From Drechmeria coniospora (Eukaryota; Ascomycota; Sordariomycetes; Hypocreales; Ophiocordycipitaceae), in contig NC_054389.1 in assembly GCF_001625195.1 (NCBI RefSeq), forward strand, positions 11,714,520-11,778,519: DNA of 64,000 bases. Reading direction: 5' to 3'. This document shows, piece by piece, positions 1 to 11,532 of the stretch. The translations under genes were made by a program, and so were the position numbers. The notes under the pieces were generated by a model. That model saw only the letters and a list, made by a program, of their open reading frames with translations. It had not been told where the DNA came from and made no database searches. Each line of letters starts with the position of its first letter. Positions within the stretch are counted from its first letter, which is position 1.

Positions 1-51
1 TCGGGCGTGTACGCGATAGGGATAAACGCGTGATCCAAGTCATTCCGCATG
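1..51 (-). CDS. possible start of a gene running off the left edge
   Basis: On the minus strand an ATG at 51..49 opens a frame that reads M-R-N-D-L-D-H-A-F-I-P-I-A-Y-T-P and stays open to the window edge. The codons mostly end in G or C, as in real genes here. A CAG just before the ATG could equally be an acceptor, so this may be an internal exon. Only 16 codons are visible, so no family can be named. Confidence 0.2.
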
Positions 52-606
52 CTGAGAGTGGAAGGCGGCAGCAAGCTGGCAGCTACAACACGACACTCGG
101 TTCCTTGGAAACCGAGGCACACAAGGTCAGGACCAAGCCCCATGACGATCAGTCCACTACGAAAACGAGAGGCATTTTGCTTCTGCCGTGAGGACGGGGG
201 AAGCGTTGCTTGCGACACGATCGATTACCATGATCACCACCCATCCATGATGTGGCGTGAGTGGGGGTCAGCCAATGCTTTGGAGCGGTGATGGATTTTC
301 CTGTGACTACGAGTTGTGCTGTGTCTAGAGGAAGGCCGTGTCGGGATTGTGTTGTTCGGCCGGAGGCTACGCACGGCGGCTCCTGAATAGAGGAACGCTG
401 GGTTCAACTCGGCAAACCGCAATGTATCGTGTCATGCGTCAATCGGAATCGGACACCATGTGCGTGTTTGTATATATGTATGTTCGAGAGCGTGGGTATC
501 ATTACGGCCGACGACATAATTGCCTCGACGGCACGGTATTTGCTGCCATATCCATGGGCCAATCTTCAAAGCTTCCCTTCCGGTTCATGCGTCGAGGCGG
601 ACGTGA
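52..606. other. intergenic, no gene recognised
   Basis: Open frames occur on both strands here, but none has a recognisable domain, conserved-looking splice signals or the codon bias of the neighbouring genes. It probably holds the 3' flank of RPC31 and the 5' flank of whatever lies to the left. Confidence 0.4.
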
Positions 607-1508
607 TCAGTATGTCCCCTCACCGTCATCCCCGTCGCCGTAGTCGTCGCCCATCTCATCGCCATTGTCGAAATAGTTTTCGGCATCGTAGTCGCCGGCG
701 TCCTCGTCGTCGTATACTTCATCTTGGTCCTCCTCTGCCGCTCCCTCCTCCTCGTCCAACTCTGCGCCAGGCTCGGCGTCTTCGTCGTGCAGGGCGTCGA
801 GCTTCTCGAGCAAGTTCCTGTGCCCCCCCCGATGCTCGTCGCCGTCGGCCTCGAGCGAGGGCATGCCGAATGCCTCCTCGGCGTTGGGCAAAGCGCTGAC
901 CTGGCTCAGTTCGAGCTTGCGCTTCTTGCGTGCCCCGACGCTCGCTGTGGGCTCCATGGTTTCGACAAGTTCGGCAGGGAAAAGCTCACGGCATATGGGG
1001 CGGGCGGTCCAGTCCGGCAGCGCGCGGTCTTCGCGTACAAACTTCTGGGAGTAGGTCGGCACGGCAGTGAAGGGGTCGAGCGACGCCTTATTCTTGACGC
1101 CGTAGAGAGCGTTCATCTGCGCCTGTCCATACAACTTGCGCGGAGCGGTCGGGTCGTGCAGCGAGGTACGCTTCGAGGTGTAGAGAGGCGAGGCATGCAG
1201 TTGATGTCGCAGAAGCAGAAAGTGATGGATGCCGTTCGTCTCCGTCGCGCTGAGCTCGCGCGTGCTCGGGACAGCATATGGCTATGGAGCCGTCCAAGGT
1301 CAGTCTTCGCCACATTTTCCGACCGCGAGGGATAATAGGGAGGGGGAGGGGGAGGGGAGGGGGAGGGGGAGGGGGGGAGATGGCTGGTTCGTACAGGAAA
1401 CAGCTCCGAGGGACGGGCATCCGGTTCATCGCCCGTGTCCCAGGGAACATTCGGACGACCGCCGCCTCTGGCTCCTCCACGGCCGCCTCGTCCGCCGCCT
1501 CGGGACAT
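607..1508 (-). CDS. RPC31: DNA-directed RNA polymerase III subunit Rpc31 (C31/RPC7 family)
   Basis: Two exons, 1508..1395 and 1281..607, give about 262 residues. The intron (1394..1282, 113 nt) has donor GTACGA, a CTGAC branch and acceptor TAG, and it bypasses an in-frame TAG. The protein starts with a Gly/Arg-rich segment (MSRGGGRGGRGGARGGGRP), followed by a conserved core around FLLLRHQLHASPLYT and VPTYSQKFV. It ends in a long Asp/Glu tail containing DYDAENYFDNGDE. This order of Gly-rich N-terminus, core and acidic tail is the hallmark of the Pol III-specific C31 subunit, part of the C31-C34-C82 trimer needed for initiation at tRNA and 5S genes. The intron carries an unusual purine tract on the plus strand (C/T-rich in the transcript). 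The exon 1 boundary is inferred from phase and motif continuity. Confidence 0.85.
1338..1380. repeat. G/A tract inside the RPC31 intron
   Basis: The plus strand is a nearly uninterrupted run of (G)nA blocks such as GGGAGGGGGAGGGG. On the transcribed RPC31 strand it is a polypyrimidine tract just downstream of the 5' splice site. Four or more G-runs in a row make a G-quadruplex possible on the plus strand. Confidence 0.8.
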
Positions 1509-2363
1509 TGCAGCTGAACGCAGAGGGGGGGAGGCAAAGCCAAGGGGGGCTTGGTGACGGGTGACGATGATTTTGATGTTCGTTCCAACTTGCAGCCTTG
1601 GACTCGATCGCTCCAAGCCTGGCTTTTTTTACCGCCAACGCTCAACTGGGAGGGGTGAGGGGAGTTTGCTGGTGGACTGGTGGGGTACGAATGAACGTAA
1701 CCAGGTAATAATACGTACTTTATTATCAACTAAGCACATACATATACGTAACTAAGTAAGTAAATAAATAAGTAATACTCCGTAAGTGCTTAAGTAAATA
1801 TAAATTAAGTACTTTACTCCGTGCATGTACTCAAGTATTACTGCACTAAGTACAGTAGTACGGAGTATTACTTAGTACAGTATTACTTAGTACAGTATTT
1901 CTCCGTACTTCAAGTACGGTTAAGTTAAATAATATTAGTTGTACTCCGTAATTACAGAGTACTCCGTAAGTAAGTACTTGTTGCAGTAACACTCCGTTCC
2001 AGTATTTATAACCAGCATTTCATAAGAATTCATGTAAAAACAGTGCTGTACGGAATATACAGTATAGTAAATACATGTATGTGCTTATTTTACTCCGCAT
2101 TAAAATACCAGATAATGATAAAGTATTCTCCATTCATTTTCTCCATTCGTATTCGTTCGTCTAGTAGTTATTATTATACGGTAATTAATATATTTACTGT
2201 ATTTACATGTACTCTCCAGTGACCGACCGACCGACCACGACCACGAACCACCACCCACCAACCACCCACTTTGTCCATTCTCTTTCTCTATTCCATACCT
2301 TCGCACCGTCCCCCCCCTTTCACGTCAAAACTCGCTGGTTCTCACGCCGCACGCCTACCTCGT
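1509..2363. other. divergent intergenic region RPC31/HSM3, GTAC-word rich
   Basis: The region holds both promoters. From about 1690 to 2215 the base composition turns AT-rich and is dominated by TACTTAGTAC, TACTCCGTA and AGTAAGTA words. No coding signal is seen. Confidence 0.7.
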
Positions 2364-3587
2364 ATGGCGGAAAGAATCGTCCCCACCGCCTTGATGAACA
2401 CCGTCCCCATCTCTGGCCTGTCGGAGCTGCAGGCTCACCTGCAAGAGCTCGTCGTCGATCCTGACGTGCCCTTGAAGCCAACTCTGTTCGACAATGTTGA
2501 GCTCCAGCTTACGGGTATGCCCTTCATCCGTCCCATCGTCAACCATCGCCTCTAGAGCCTGGGACTCATCATAGTACCAGACCTCAACAGTCGTCCCCTC
2601 CTCGACTCATGGATACCGCTTCTCACTAGCATCCTGGCCTCCACCAGTCAGCATCCCGGGCCACTACTCTCGCTTCTTGACAAGCTCCTACGCCCCCTCT
2701 CCTACACGGAGGCTTTAGCCTTTACGGACAAGCCCTCGTTGATGACGGCGCTCGCATCCCCGCTGCCAAACGCCAACCGCCTCGCTCTGACCATTCTGGA
2801 CAAGGCCGCCGCGTCCATATCCGACACCTACACGCTGAGAAAATCCCCCGAGCTCGTCGAGAAGCTTGTCAGGACCTGGTTGGAGAGTCCACACGTGGGC
2901 GTCGGTGACCATGCGGCTGGAGTGATCCATCGCTTGCTGGAGAATGATTTGGACCTTGCCGGCGACGGTCCTTCCCGGGACTCGGATACCAACGCCGATG
3001 TCGGTGCCGCTGGTTTTTGGGACTTGATCACTCAGCAGGAGCCTATTCTCTCCATCATCCGAGATCTCTGCTCCTACGAGTCAGCTTCCCATCGAACAGA
3101 GCTGGACGTCACCATCTCTCAGGGTCGCCTGTTGCAACTTCTTCCCCGCCTCGCCGTCCTCAACCTTGAAAAGTTGATGCAGTCAGGCTCGCCGCACCTC
3201 TTTCCGCTACCCGCTCTGCCAGCAATTTATTCGGATCCGATGATAGGTAAGGGGGGGCTTTTGCCTTGGGCAGCCTTGAACATGATTGACAAATCGGACG
3301 AGATTTTGTATCGTAATTTAATCGCCTTCTTTCAGGAGTTTGTGCTCCTCATGCACAAGGCAAGGCGCGAGCAGTCATCAAAGCCTACATCCAGTCCAAT
3401 GGAAAACGGCTCAGGTGCGGGACGTCAGCAAAGGGACGGGTCCGTGAAATCCCTGATCCAAGCGGCATGTTCAGGAGACAGTTTGCTGCCTCGAGCCTTG
3501 CTCGCCGTGCCAGACGACAATCTAGAAGATGACTCTGCCGACTACCAGAATGACCTGAAGGGTTACATTTCTCAGCTACTCAATTAG
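2364..3587 (+). CDS. HSM3: 26S proteasome assembly chaperone, Hsm3/S5b-like
   Basis: Exon 1 is 2364..2514 and exon 2 about 2575..3587, giving roughly 387 residues. The intron is about 60 nt with donor GTATGC; acceptor TAG at 2574 keeps phase, and CAG at 2580 would also work and drop two residues. The N-terminus (VPISGLSELQAHLQELVVD, then KPTLFDNVELQLT) and the helical-repeat body match my memory of the fungal family annotated as DNA mismatch repair protein HSM3 N-terminal domain. Hsm3 is the yeast counterpart of mammalian S5b/PSMD5. It binds the C-terminus of the Rpt1 ATPase and guides assembly of the proteasome base; the mismatch-repair label comes from an old yeast phenotype. The protein looks like a HEAT/ARM-type solenoid with no catalytic motif. 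The gene is convergent with SEC7. Confidence 0.65.
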
Positions 3588-4276
3588 AAATACTGTCACC
3601 AGCAAAGGTAGCTGCATTCTGATGTTTGTCAATCAGCGTGTCATTCATCTTGGACCCCGGATTTCAGCTGTCACTGACTACAGCACTTGTATAATACCTA
3701 TCACCGGAATATGACCCAAAGGTCATCCCCCTATTATGGACTCGATGAATGAGCACCCTTGTTTCCGTTTTTTTCAAGCAAGTTTATGGGCAAAGAATCA
3801 ATGCTCAATGGCTCGACATTTTCGTTAGGGCAGAAGAGCGCGAGGCATGGATGCCGGCACCTGGAAACGTGGCAACGACTCCGCCCGCTTCCACCACTTT
3901 CTCGGATGTCCAAACTCACGATATCATCCCAAGACTGTCGGAATCATCTCCGAGGTCATTCCGTCCATTACCTTGCTCCCACGAGCAGCGATAGGATCAT
4001 GGCAACTTGGTGCTGCAGCCAAAGCCGGGCAAGAGACTGGAGGATGAGTGAGGCGGGTTACCCCATGTAGAGGAAGGGGCCTCGAACGCAGGATACTCAA
4101 ACATGACACCTTCATTGACTGTCACCAAAGCGCACCCCAGATCAACAAACTGAGATTGCAAGCTATCGCAACAATGAAACATGGGGTCGTACAAAACCGA
4201 CCCCTTTTGTGCAGGACATAAACTTCTTCCGCTGCAACGCCATGATGTACTAGCCATTTGGAGTCGATGAAACATC
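3588..4276. other. convergent intergenic region HSM3/SEC7
   Basis: It lies between the ends of two converging genes. Short open frames are present but none resembles a gene, so I take it to be 3' UTRs and spacer. GTAC words are sparse here compared with divergent spacers. Confidence 0.5.
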
Positions 4277-7200
4277 TTACAACATCCTTCGCGCCGCTGC
4301 TTCGTGGTCATTTGCCACCTCCTCCGGGATATCGCCAACAGTGCTTCGTCGTTTCCTTTCTACCGGCTTGGTCATCCCCTCGATCTTCAACCCAACTTCA
4401 CCAACACGTCGCAGAACGGCCAGAAGCGCGCCCCTTAGGTCCTGGCCGAGCTCCTTCGTCAAGAGCTCAACGGCAAGGGGATAGAATTCGGGGATGTGAG
4501 CCTTGAATTCCTCCTCCGGGAAGGTTGAGTAGCCCTCAAGGACATCTACCACCACCGGTCGCCAGGCCATGATATTCCGATGCTGGCTTTCCTCCGCGAG
4601 CATCGAATATCCGCTGATAATGTCCTTGCACAGCGGCACCAGTGCCGCCTCGATGTCAGGCCTGCTCCCCAGCCTTTCCGGCGCCGTGTCCGCAAACATC
4701 CTGAAAAGAATGGAGACGTAGGTGGCAGCGGATCCACTCTCCTGCTTGAGAAGATTAGGCGGCTGCTTCATGAATCCCTCGCGCCAGAGTCGCATGCGGA
4801 GCTCCTTGTCCTCGTTGAAGCGGCGAGCGAACTGGAACGAGCGCTTCAGCAGAGCCATGAGTCGCAGAAGCTCCGTCGAGGGGATGTGAGCGTATACTGT
4901 GTCATTGCTGAAGAGCTCGTTGACCGTCTCAATCATGAGCAGCTGCAGCACACAGCGGGAAATGATGCGATTGAAGAATCGTCGACGCGCTGCCGTTACC
5001 ACGACCGGCTGCTGCTGGAGGTTAGACGATGGCTTGAACTCTTCTAGAGCTTGACCGCCGGGTACGGTTGGTGAATGTAACTCGTCATCCGTCGGCTTTG
5101 GTGTGGACTGGTGATTCGCATAGTCGACTTCCGGCAGCACGACGCTGCCTTCTGTGCCGTTGATCTTCAAGGACTTCTCATCCACAGGATGTATGTCCGC
5201 CGGCGAGGCCAGAGGTGTGGCAAAGTCGAAGCCATTCGACTTCAGCGACAACGTCGCATTCGCGCCCATGTTCGTTGCGGTAAATAGTTGGTATGCCGTC
5301 GTCCGTTCAAATAGTTCGCAGAATGCCCCAACGACCTTGGCCCAATGCTCTGCCGTAAACTTGGTCACGTTCTTGAGGATCAGCTGCTGTAGGCAGTTGC
5401 TGCCAATCCGAGATATCGTGTCGTTCTCTTGGCAGATGCAGAGAGCAAGCAGCTCCAGAAATCTGTCCAGCATATACTCGAGGGCATCGAAGTAATGTGT
5501 GAAGAGCGTGATCATGTTGCGCAGCGCTTGTATCATCGTCGTCGACAACCAAACCGACAACTCCTCGTGGTTGAGCACATTCGACATTTCGGGTCGTGAC
5601 CTGAGAACCATGAAAATTGGATACAGTTGTTGCCGCCACAGTATGTCCCAAAAGTCGGGTGTGAAGTCGCCACCGAACTTGATAAGGGTGGCGAAGAAGT
5701 ATTCCAATGCGTTCGATCGCACTTCGAGGTCCTCGCCCGTCATGAGGACATCATGGAAAGCGAACAGGACAGGGAACCAAAAGCCTTCTTCGACAGAGGT
5801 TTTGGTCTGCGATGGCTTCGGGCCGTCCACGGCCTCGTTCTTCGAATCCATCGTCGACGCTCTCCTTTTCGGCAGATTTGACAACGGGCATTCTGGCGTC
5901 TTCAACATCGTGGGAATGATTGATTTCAGAAGCTCGAGAGCTGCGAGGCTCTTTTTCTGAAACTTGAGGTTCTTCGAAAACTCGGTCAAGCAGACGATCA
6001 AGTCTGTGAAAGCTCCTTGGGAAATAACGACACCAAACTTGGTCTTGTACACAAGGTTCACGTTCTCGTAAGCAAGGCTCACGATGCTCTCGTGCGTCTC
6101 TCGTGCGGCAACCGTGAAGACGCCGAACATGGTCCGCCACCCGGAACGGATATTATCCCCCCGAGCTTGAATCATCTGGATGAGGCAGCGCAGAACCAAA
6201 TCCTTGACGGTGGTGTTGTGAGAGTTGGCCAGTATGTGTTCGAATGGCTTCAAGAAGTCCTTCTGGAACTTGAAACCCGCCAGTTCCTCAATCTCCATGA
6301 AACGCATGGAGAGCTGCCGGAGGGAATCCAAGGCGAAGAAAACGATGTTCATGTTGTTGTGGCACCCGACCTGGTTGAAATGCTCGCCGAGGACATCCCA
6401 GATGTTGGTCCATTCGAACCTAACACGATTCATGTTGTAGTAACTGATTTCGACAATCTTTTGCAGACTGTAGGTTCGAGGAGAGTCGTTGGAGCCAGAG
6501 ACCTTGATCTCATCCCAGCTAACTTCCGTGAGCGCTTTGGCGAAGCTAACCATGGCTTCACCAGATAGGTTCGCCGTGTTCGAGAAGATGCGGTCGACGC
6601 TGCGGGTGAACTCGTCGGATCGAAACTCTATGGCGACCTCGTTTGAAAAGCCTTTGGGCCCCGTGCCGGCTCTCTGCCGCGGTTTCTGCCGAGATTGTGT
6701 GGATGACCTCGACTCGGACGTGTCCGATCGCGGTGGGGGTATGAATCGTGCCTGGGAAACATCAGGAACCGCGCTCTCATCAACGCCGCCTGTAATCAGC
6801 TGCAACCGGTCTAGCTGGCTGATGCACATGAGAATGTCCTTCCACGATTCCTGGAGCAGGTTGCCTCCGGTTTGGCCGAGCTCTAGGATGACCTTCAGGG
6901 CTTCGATGTTCTTCGCCATCATGTCTTGCGGGTTGTTCAGGTTGGTCGTGTTTCTCAGGGCCGAGATGAAAGCCTCCCTTGGTGTCGACAACTCGAACAA
7001 GCAGGCAATATTGGTGGCCAACTTCATCCCTTCGAGACACAACTTATTTACTTCGATGTTGTGTGCCTTCTGCATCTGGCTTGACAGAGCGGAAAAAAAG
7101 GACATCCAGGTGACGTCAAACATAGAGCCGACGTGCTTGAAAGATGCCGCCGGAATGAACTTAAGTCCAGCCTTGGTGGCATTGCGATGTTGGCTTTTGA

Positions 7201-9983
7201 ACAGGTTCTTGAACAGTTGCTCGGATCGCAACGAAATCTCCTCCGACTGCTGTACATAGGCTTCGCGCTGCAAATCTCGCCCGACATTCGAAAGCGCCTG
7301 GCCGAGGCCGGCGGCGATGCCCGTAGCTTGAGGGGCCGGTGTACCGGCTGCGGCTGCGGCCTCGCGCTCGCTGGTGAGCACGATCTCATTGCTGGCGATC
7401 TCCTCGAATATTCCAATCAGGTACTCGTCTGGGAGGTCGGCATTGTCGTTGATGCCTCGGTTGTTCTTGATGAACTCCTCTTTGCTCATCCTCTTCGCCA
7501 CCTTGCTGCTGTGTTGATCTGTGTTGAGCATGATGACGGAGTAAGCCAGTACATAGGCCGTGTCTGCGTTGGCAAAGGCATTGGGATTTCCCAAGACATA
7601 ACGTTCGGCAAACTTCAGCATGAAGCGATCGATCTTTTGGGCTTCTCCAGGAAGTCGAAACGACTGCAGGAACTGCCTGAGGGCGTCAACAAAGCGCTTC
7701 CGGGTGAACTCCATGGAGTCGACAAAGGCATGCATGATGTCGATGTTCGTCTGGTCTCCCTCGCCCAGGTACTCGCCAATCTGCGTCTTGTCAAGCTTAT
7801 CCTCCTTGTGCAGAAAATTTGCTATATCTTGGGGGCTGTCGCTCGGAATGAAACCGTCGCGCAAGAACAGTTTGATGCCTCGATTTGGCTTGAAGTTGAA
7901 CTGCCTGATGGCATTTATCAGCGCAGTCTTGCGCGCCTTTCCTTTCTCCAGATGATCCGGGTCGTCGTCCATGACGGGCGTCGATGGGGGCATCGGCGTC
8001 TCCAAGCGAGAGGCGCTGTCGCTCACCGCAGGGTCAATCGACGGTCGAAGTTCGTCCAAAGAGGGCTTGTTGTCGCCGTCGGCGTTTGGCGCCTCGCCGC
8101 TGTCGGTTCGCACCGAAGCTGACCAGTTCACAAGAGATCTCAGAGCCTCGACCAGGGCTTCCAACGACAGGCGCTTCATGGCGTATTCTTTGGGAAAGTC
8201 TGGTTCGCTCTCCTGCTGAGGCACGATGTGGATGACGGTGAGCGGTGGGGGCAAGATGCCTTTGAGCTGCCACTCGCTGGCTGCCGGCACTCTTGCTCGC
8301 TGTTCTTCGTACACCTGCTCGTGGACGGATGTGATTGCCACCGGTGCGGTGGAGAACTTGGAAAGATCCTCGACGATTGTTTGAAAGATGTTGTCCACAG
8401 ACTGGTCACAGTCATAGTTGAGGTAAATCTCGACCAAGGCCCGCGGGTCAGCACAAAGCCGATTGAGGATGGTGACAAAGACCAGCTTCTGCGAGAGGGG
8501 CGCTTGCCGGCGCGAGAGGAGGGCAAGATATATTTCGTTCAAAATCACCTCAATCTCTTTCTATCAGGTGCGTTAGCTTCGGGGCACACGGAGCAAACGA
8601 CAGGTTCCGAGTACTTGCCTTGAACGACGGTCGCATGTATTTGAGCATGAGCCAGAATATCTCGCAGCAAACGTCAAAGATTTTATCCACGGAGCTGGCG
8701 CCATTTCGTGTGATGCTGAGACAGAGGTAGAACTTGATGGCCTGCAGAAACGACGTGGGTTCGTTGCTTTTAGAGCTCTTGATGGTGCAAAGGGGGGAGG
8801 TGAAGACGGAAATGTTGTTGTTGAGAACGGTATGGATAAGGTGGAGAGATATCAGCTTCGAGCGCATGGGCTGGCCTCGGAGGTCGTAAAGTTGGTCTGG
8901 AGCCAAGACCTTGGTGGACAAGTTGCAGAAAGAACGGAAGACGAGATAGGCATCGCGGATGTAGACCTCATCTTCGGCATCCAGCAGGTCGCTGTCTTCC
9001 TCGGTGGACAACTCGGGCATCGATTGGCCAGACACGGGGGTGTCTGCATCAGCCTTATTCGCGGGTGTCACCCTTGAGACCATGGTCGGTCCATCGCCAA
9101 GATTAGAATCATCGAAGCTCTTTCGATGCTCAAGATCCTTCAATGTAAGCTTGGCACCATTGGGTTCCGGCTCGGAGGGGGTTGACTCTTCCTGGGGGGT
9201 GGCGGAATCGTCTTCGTCGGGGTCGGATGGGTCGCCATTGGCAAGCTCGGAATTGTCAAACGTCACGTTGCCCGAGCTGTGCTTGAGGCCTCCCAGGTTC
9301 ACTCTCGCTTCTTTCATGAGCAATCTGGTCTTGACTCGTTCGAAGACCGTTCCCACCATCTGGGTCAGCGTGCCTTGGGCTATCTGCTGGTTGGCAGTGC
9401 TCCGCGACAGGAGGAAGACGTTGTAGACCTGGCGGACGGCTTTGAGGAGGCCGGCGCCGTGGACGACAATCTTATCATTCAAGACGGCTGCCAGAAGAGA
9501 CTTGACGATCTGCAACTGGATCTCGACCGCCGTTGTTTCCCCCTGAAAGCAGTCGCATATGGTATCGATGGCGCGCTCGATGAGCGGCGACGCGGGCTCG
9601 GCGCCGTCCGGGCCCTCGGGGGCGTCCGGGGCAGCATCGCCGTCGGTGCTTGGTATGGAAAAGTAGGAATACGATATGAGCTTCCCGATGCAATCGAGGG
9701 CTGTGGTCGTGAGCTGCGGGTTGTTGGACTTTGTGGCAAGCTGCAGCGGCGCGAAGAGAACGTCGGGGTCCGGGAGGGTTTCCTGCTCCTTGATGGCATC
9801 GAGCGCCTTTTGGGCCGACTCGGCGAGCTGCTTGTTCCGCTGGGCGTCTTTCGACGTCGCAATAGCGTCCAGGGAGGACAGCACAAACTTTGGGGAGCTC
9901 ATCGGGGAGCGCAGGGGAAGCTGCCGGCCATCCGCAGGAGGGTCGATGATTCGGGAGTTTGGTGACGGGGCGACGGTCGTCAT
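4277..9983 (-). CDS. SEC7: Sec7-family guanine nucleotide exchange factor for Arf (trans-Golgi)
   Basis: Exons are 9983..8619 and 8560..4277, about 1882 residues, close to yeast Sec7. The order is an N-terminal DCB segment, the HUS region with the box YLNYDCD, then the catalytic Sec7 domain (roughly residues 660 to 850). That domain has motif 1 FRLPGEAQKID, whose Glu is the catalytic glutamate finger, and motif 2 around AYSVIMLNTDQHS. Long helical HDS repeats follow. The protein activates Arf1 at the trans-Golgi for vesicle formation and is the class of target hit by brefeldin A. The single intron (8618..8561, 58 nt) has branch CTAAC and looks like a GC-AG intron. Splicing GC to TAG gives ...SFK|KEIEV..., the expected family sequence; a GT-AG alternative shifted a few bases gives FKAKIEV. 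The start at 9983 is a choice; the ATG at 9902 (MSSPKFVLSSLDAIA) is also possible. Confidence 0.92.
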
Positions 9984-11532
9984 CAAGGGGTTGGGCCCGT
10001 CAGAGCAAGAGAGAGTCGGGTATCCCGGCCTGCTTGGAGAGATTATGGAGAGGCAGTGGTCTCCAACTGACGGCGTCGGTATCGATGCTCCTTCGGTAAG
10101 GGAAAGGGTGCTGCTGCCTTGGGCCGAGAATGGAGTTGGGAGTGTAGGATTGGAAGCGTCGTGAAGCCTTCGACCAGCTGGTACAGGACACACATGGCCA
10201 AGGCCAGTAGTGTAAAAGTACAACTGTACTTGCTGTACTAAGTAATAGAGCTAGCTGGTCGGTGTGGTGACGGCGGCCACAGTGTGGCTGAGGGAAAAGG
10301 GACGTATCCAATTGTTAGTACCGAGCACTCCGTGCTCCTAAATACTTACTTACAGTACTGTAATTACTTGGTATTACAGGCATTGGGTGCATTTTGATCA
10401 GGTTGCATAGTAAGTACTTGTCAGTACCTACTTAGTATCTACTTAGTACCTACTTAGTACCTACTCAGTACTAACTGTGGTGCAAGTATGGGGTACGGAG
10501 TACTGCAACTGTGGTAGATGTAGCAGCAAGGCGCGGCACAGAGTGGTACCTACGAGGTATGTGGTACCTACGTCGATACATACGCCCAACACCATTGCCG
10601 TTCCCAAACGGGTAGTTTATACTTTTGAGCTACTTGAAAATATTCTGGAGGTACGTACGGAGTAAGTAGTACTTGTATCACTTTGTACCTAGTAGGCAAG
10701 TACACTCTCTCCATAAGTACTTGTAAGTACTACCAGACACCAAGACGGAATCACAGTACTCCGTACTCCGTAGTCCAAGCTCCCTTCTGGATGGATGATG
10801 GTGCCTCAGGCCGGAGAACCAAGCGTCCCGCAACTGCCTGGTTGTCCCAGCGTGCAAACTCAAGTACTATGTTGTGTTCTATCAGGTATTACTAGAGATA
10901 TCGTGCGTCGACGAGTATAGAACTTACATGCAAGTACGGTGATGTGCATGCACATGTACGGAGAGTACAGTGGACACTTGATGGTACCTGAAGGACCCGC
11001 CAAAACGCAAGGCACGCTGTTGCTGGACAGCATGAAAGTCTCAACAAGGCCATCACGAAGATACAGACATGTGCAACGGGAAATGCATCCATAACCGCAG
11101 ATGATAAATTGAGCTCTGCAACCAGAAAGAAACCCAGTGTGTCTAATGGGAGCGTCTCATGGCGATAAACAGACAAATTTTCCGGTTTGTCGCGGCGATG
11201 TCAGGCAAGCCGGCACACGGTAGTCATGCAACACGGTTCCGCGCCTCCAGGCGACATCCGAATGCGGTCTAGGCCGTTTTTCTCCAGCGATGGAGCTCAA
11301 CGCAAAAACCTGACGGTGTAGCCATCGACCGTCGTTTGCCCCCAAGGAAATTCTGTCGCCTTGCGATCTCCCATCCCGTCGTCAACAACGGTCGCACCAT
11401 CCAGGACATTTCCCAGTTGCCCCTGCTGCTGCCTACTCCACTTCCAGTCGGTGAGGCCTTCAGCATCTCAGCCTCGCTGCTGTCTCTTCGCCCTTTTCTG
11501 AATCGAGTTCCTGAGAGCCATTTTCATCCGAC
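9984..11532. other. divergent intergenic region SEC7/LAT1, GTAC-word rich
   Basis: The region carries promoters for SEC7 and LAT1. Dense GTAC words (TACTTAGTACC tandem copies around 10420..10465, TACTCCGTACTCCGTA near 10757..10772) occupy about 10210..10780 and 10900..10990. The part nearest LAT1 (about 11150..11532) has ordinary composition and probably contains its 5' UTR. No gene is recognised. Confidence 0.6.
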
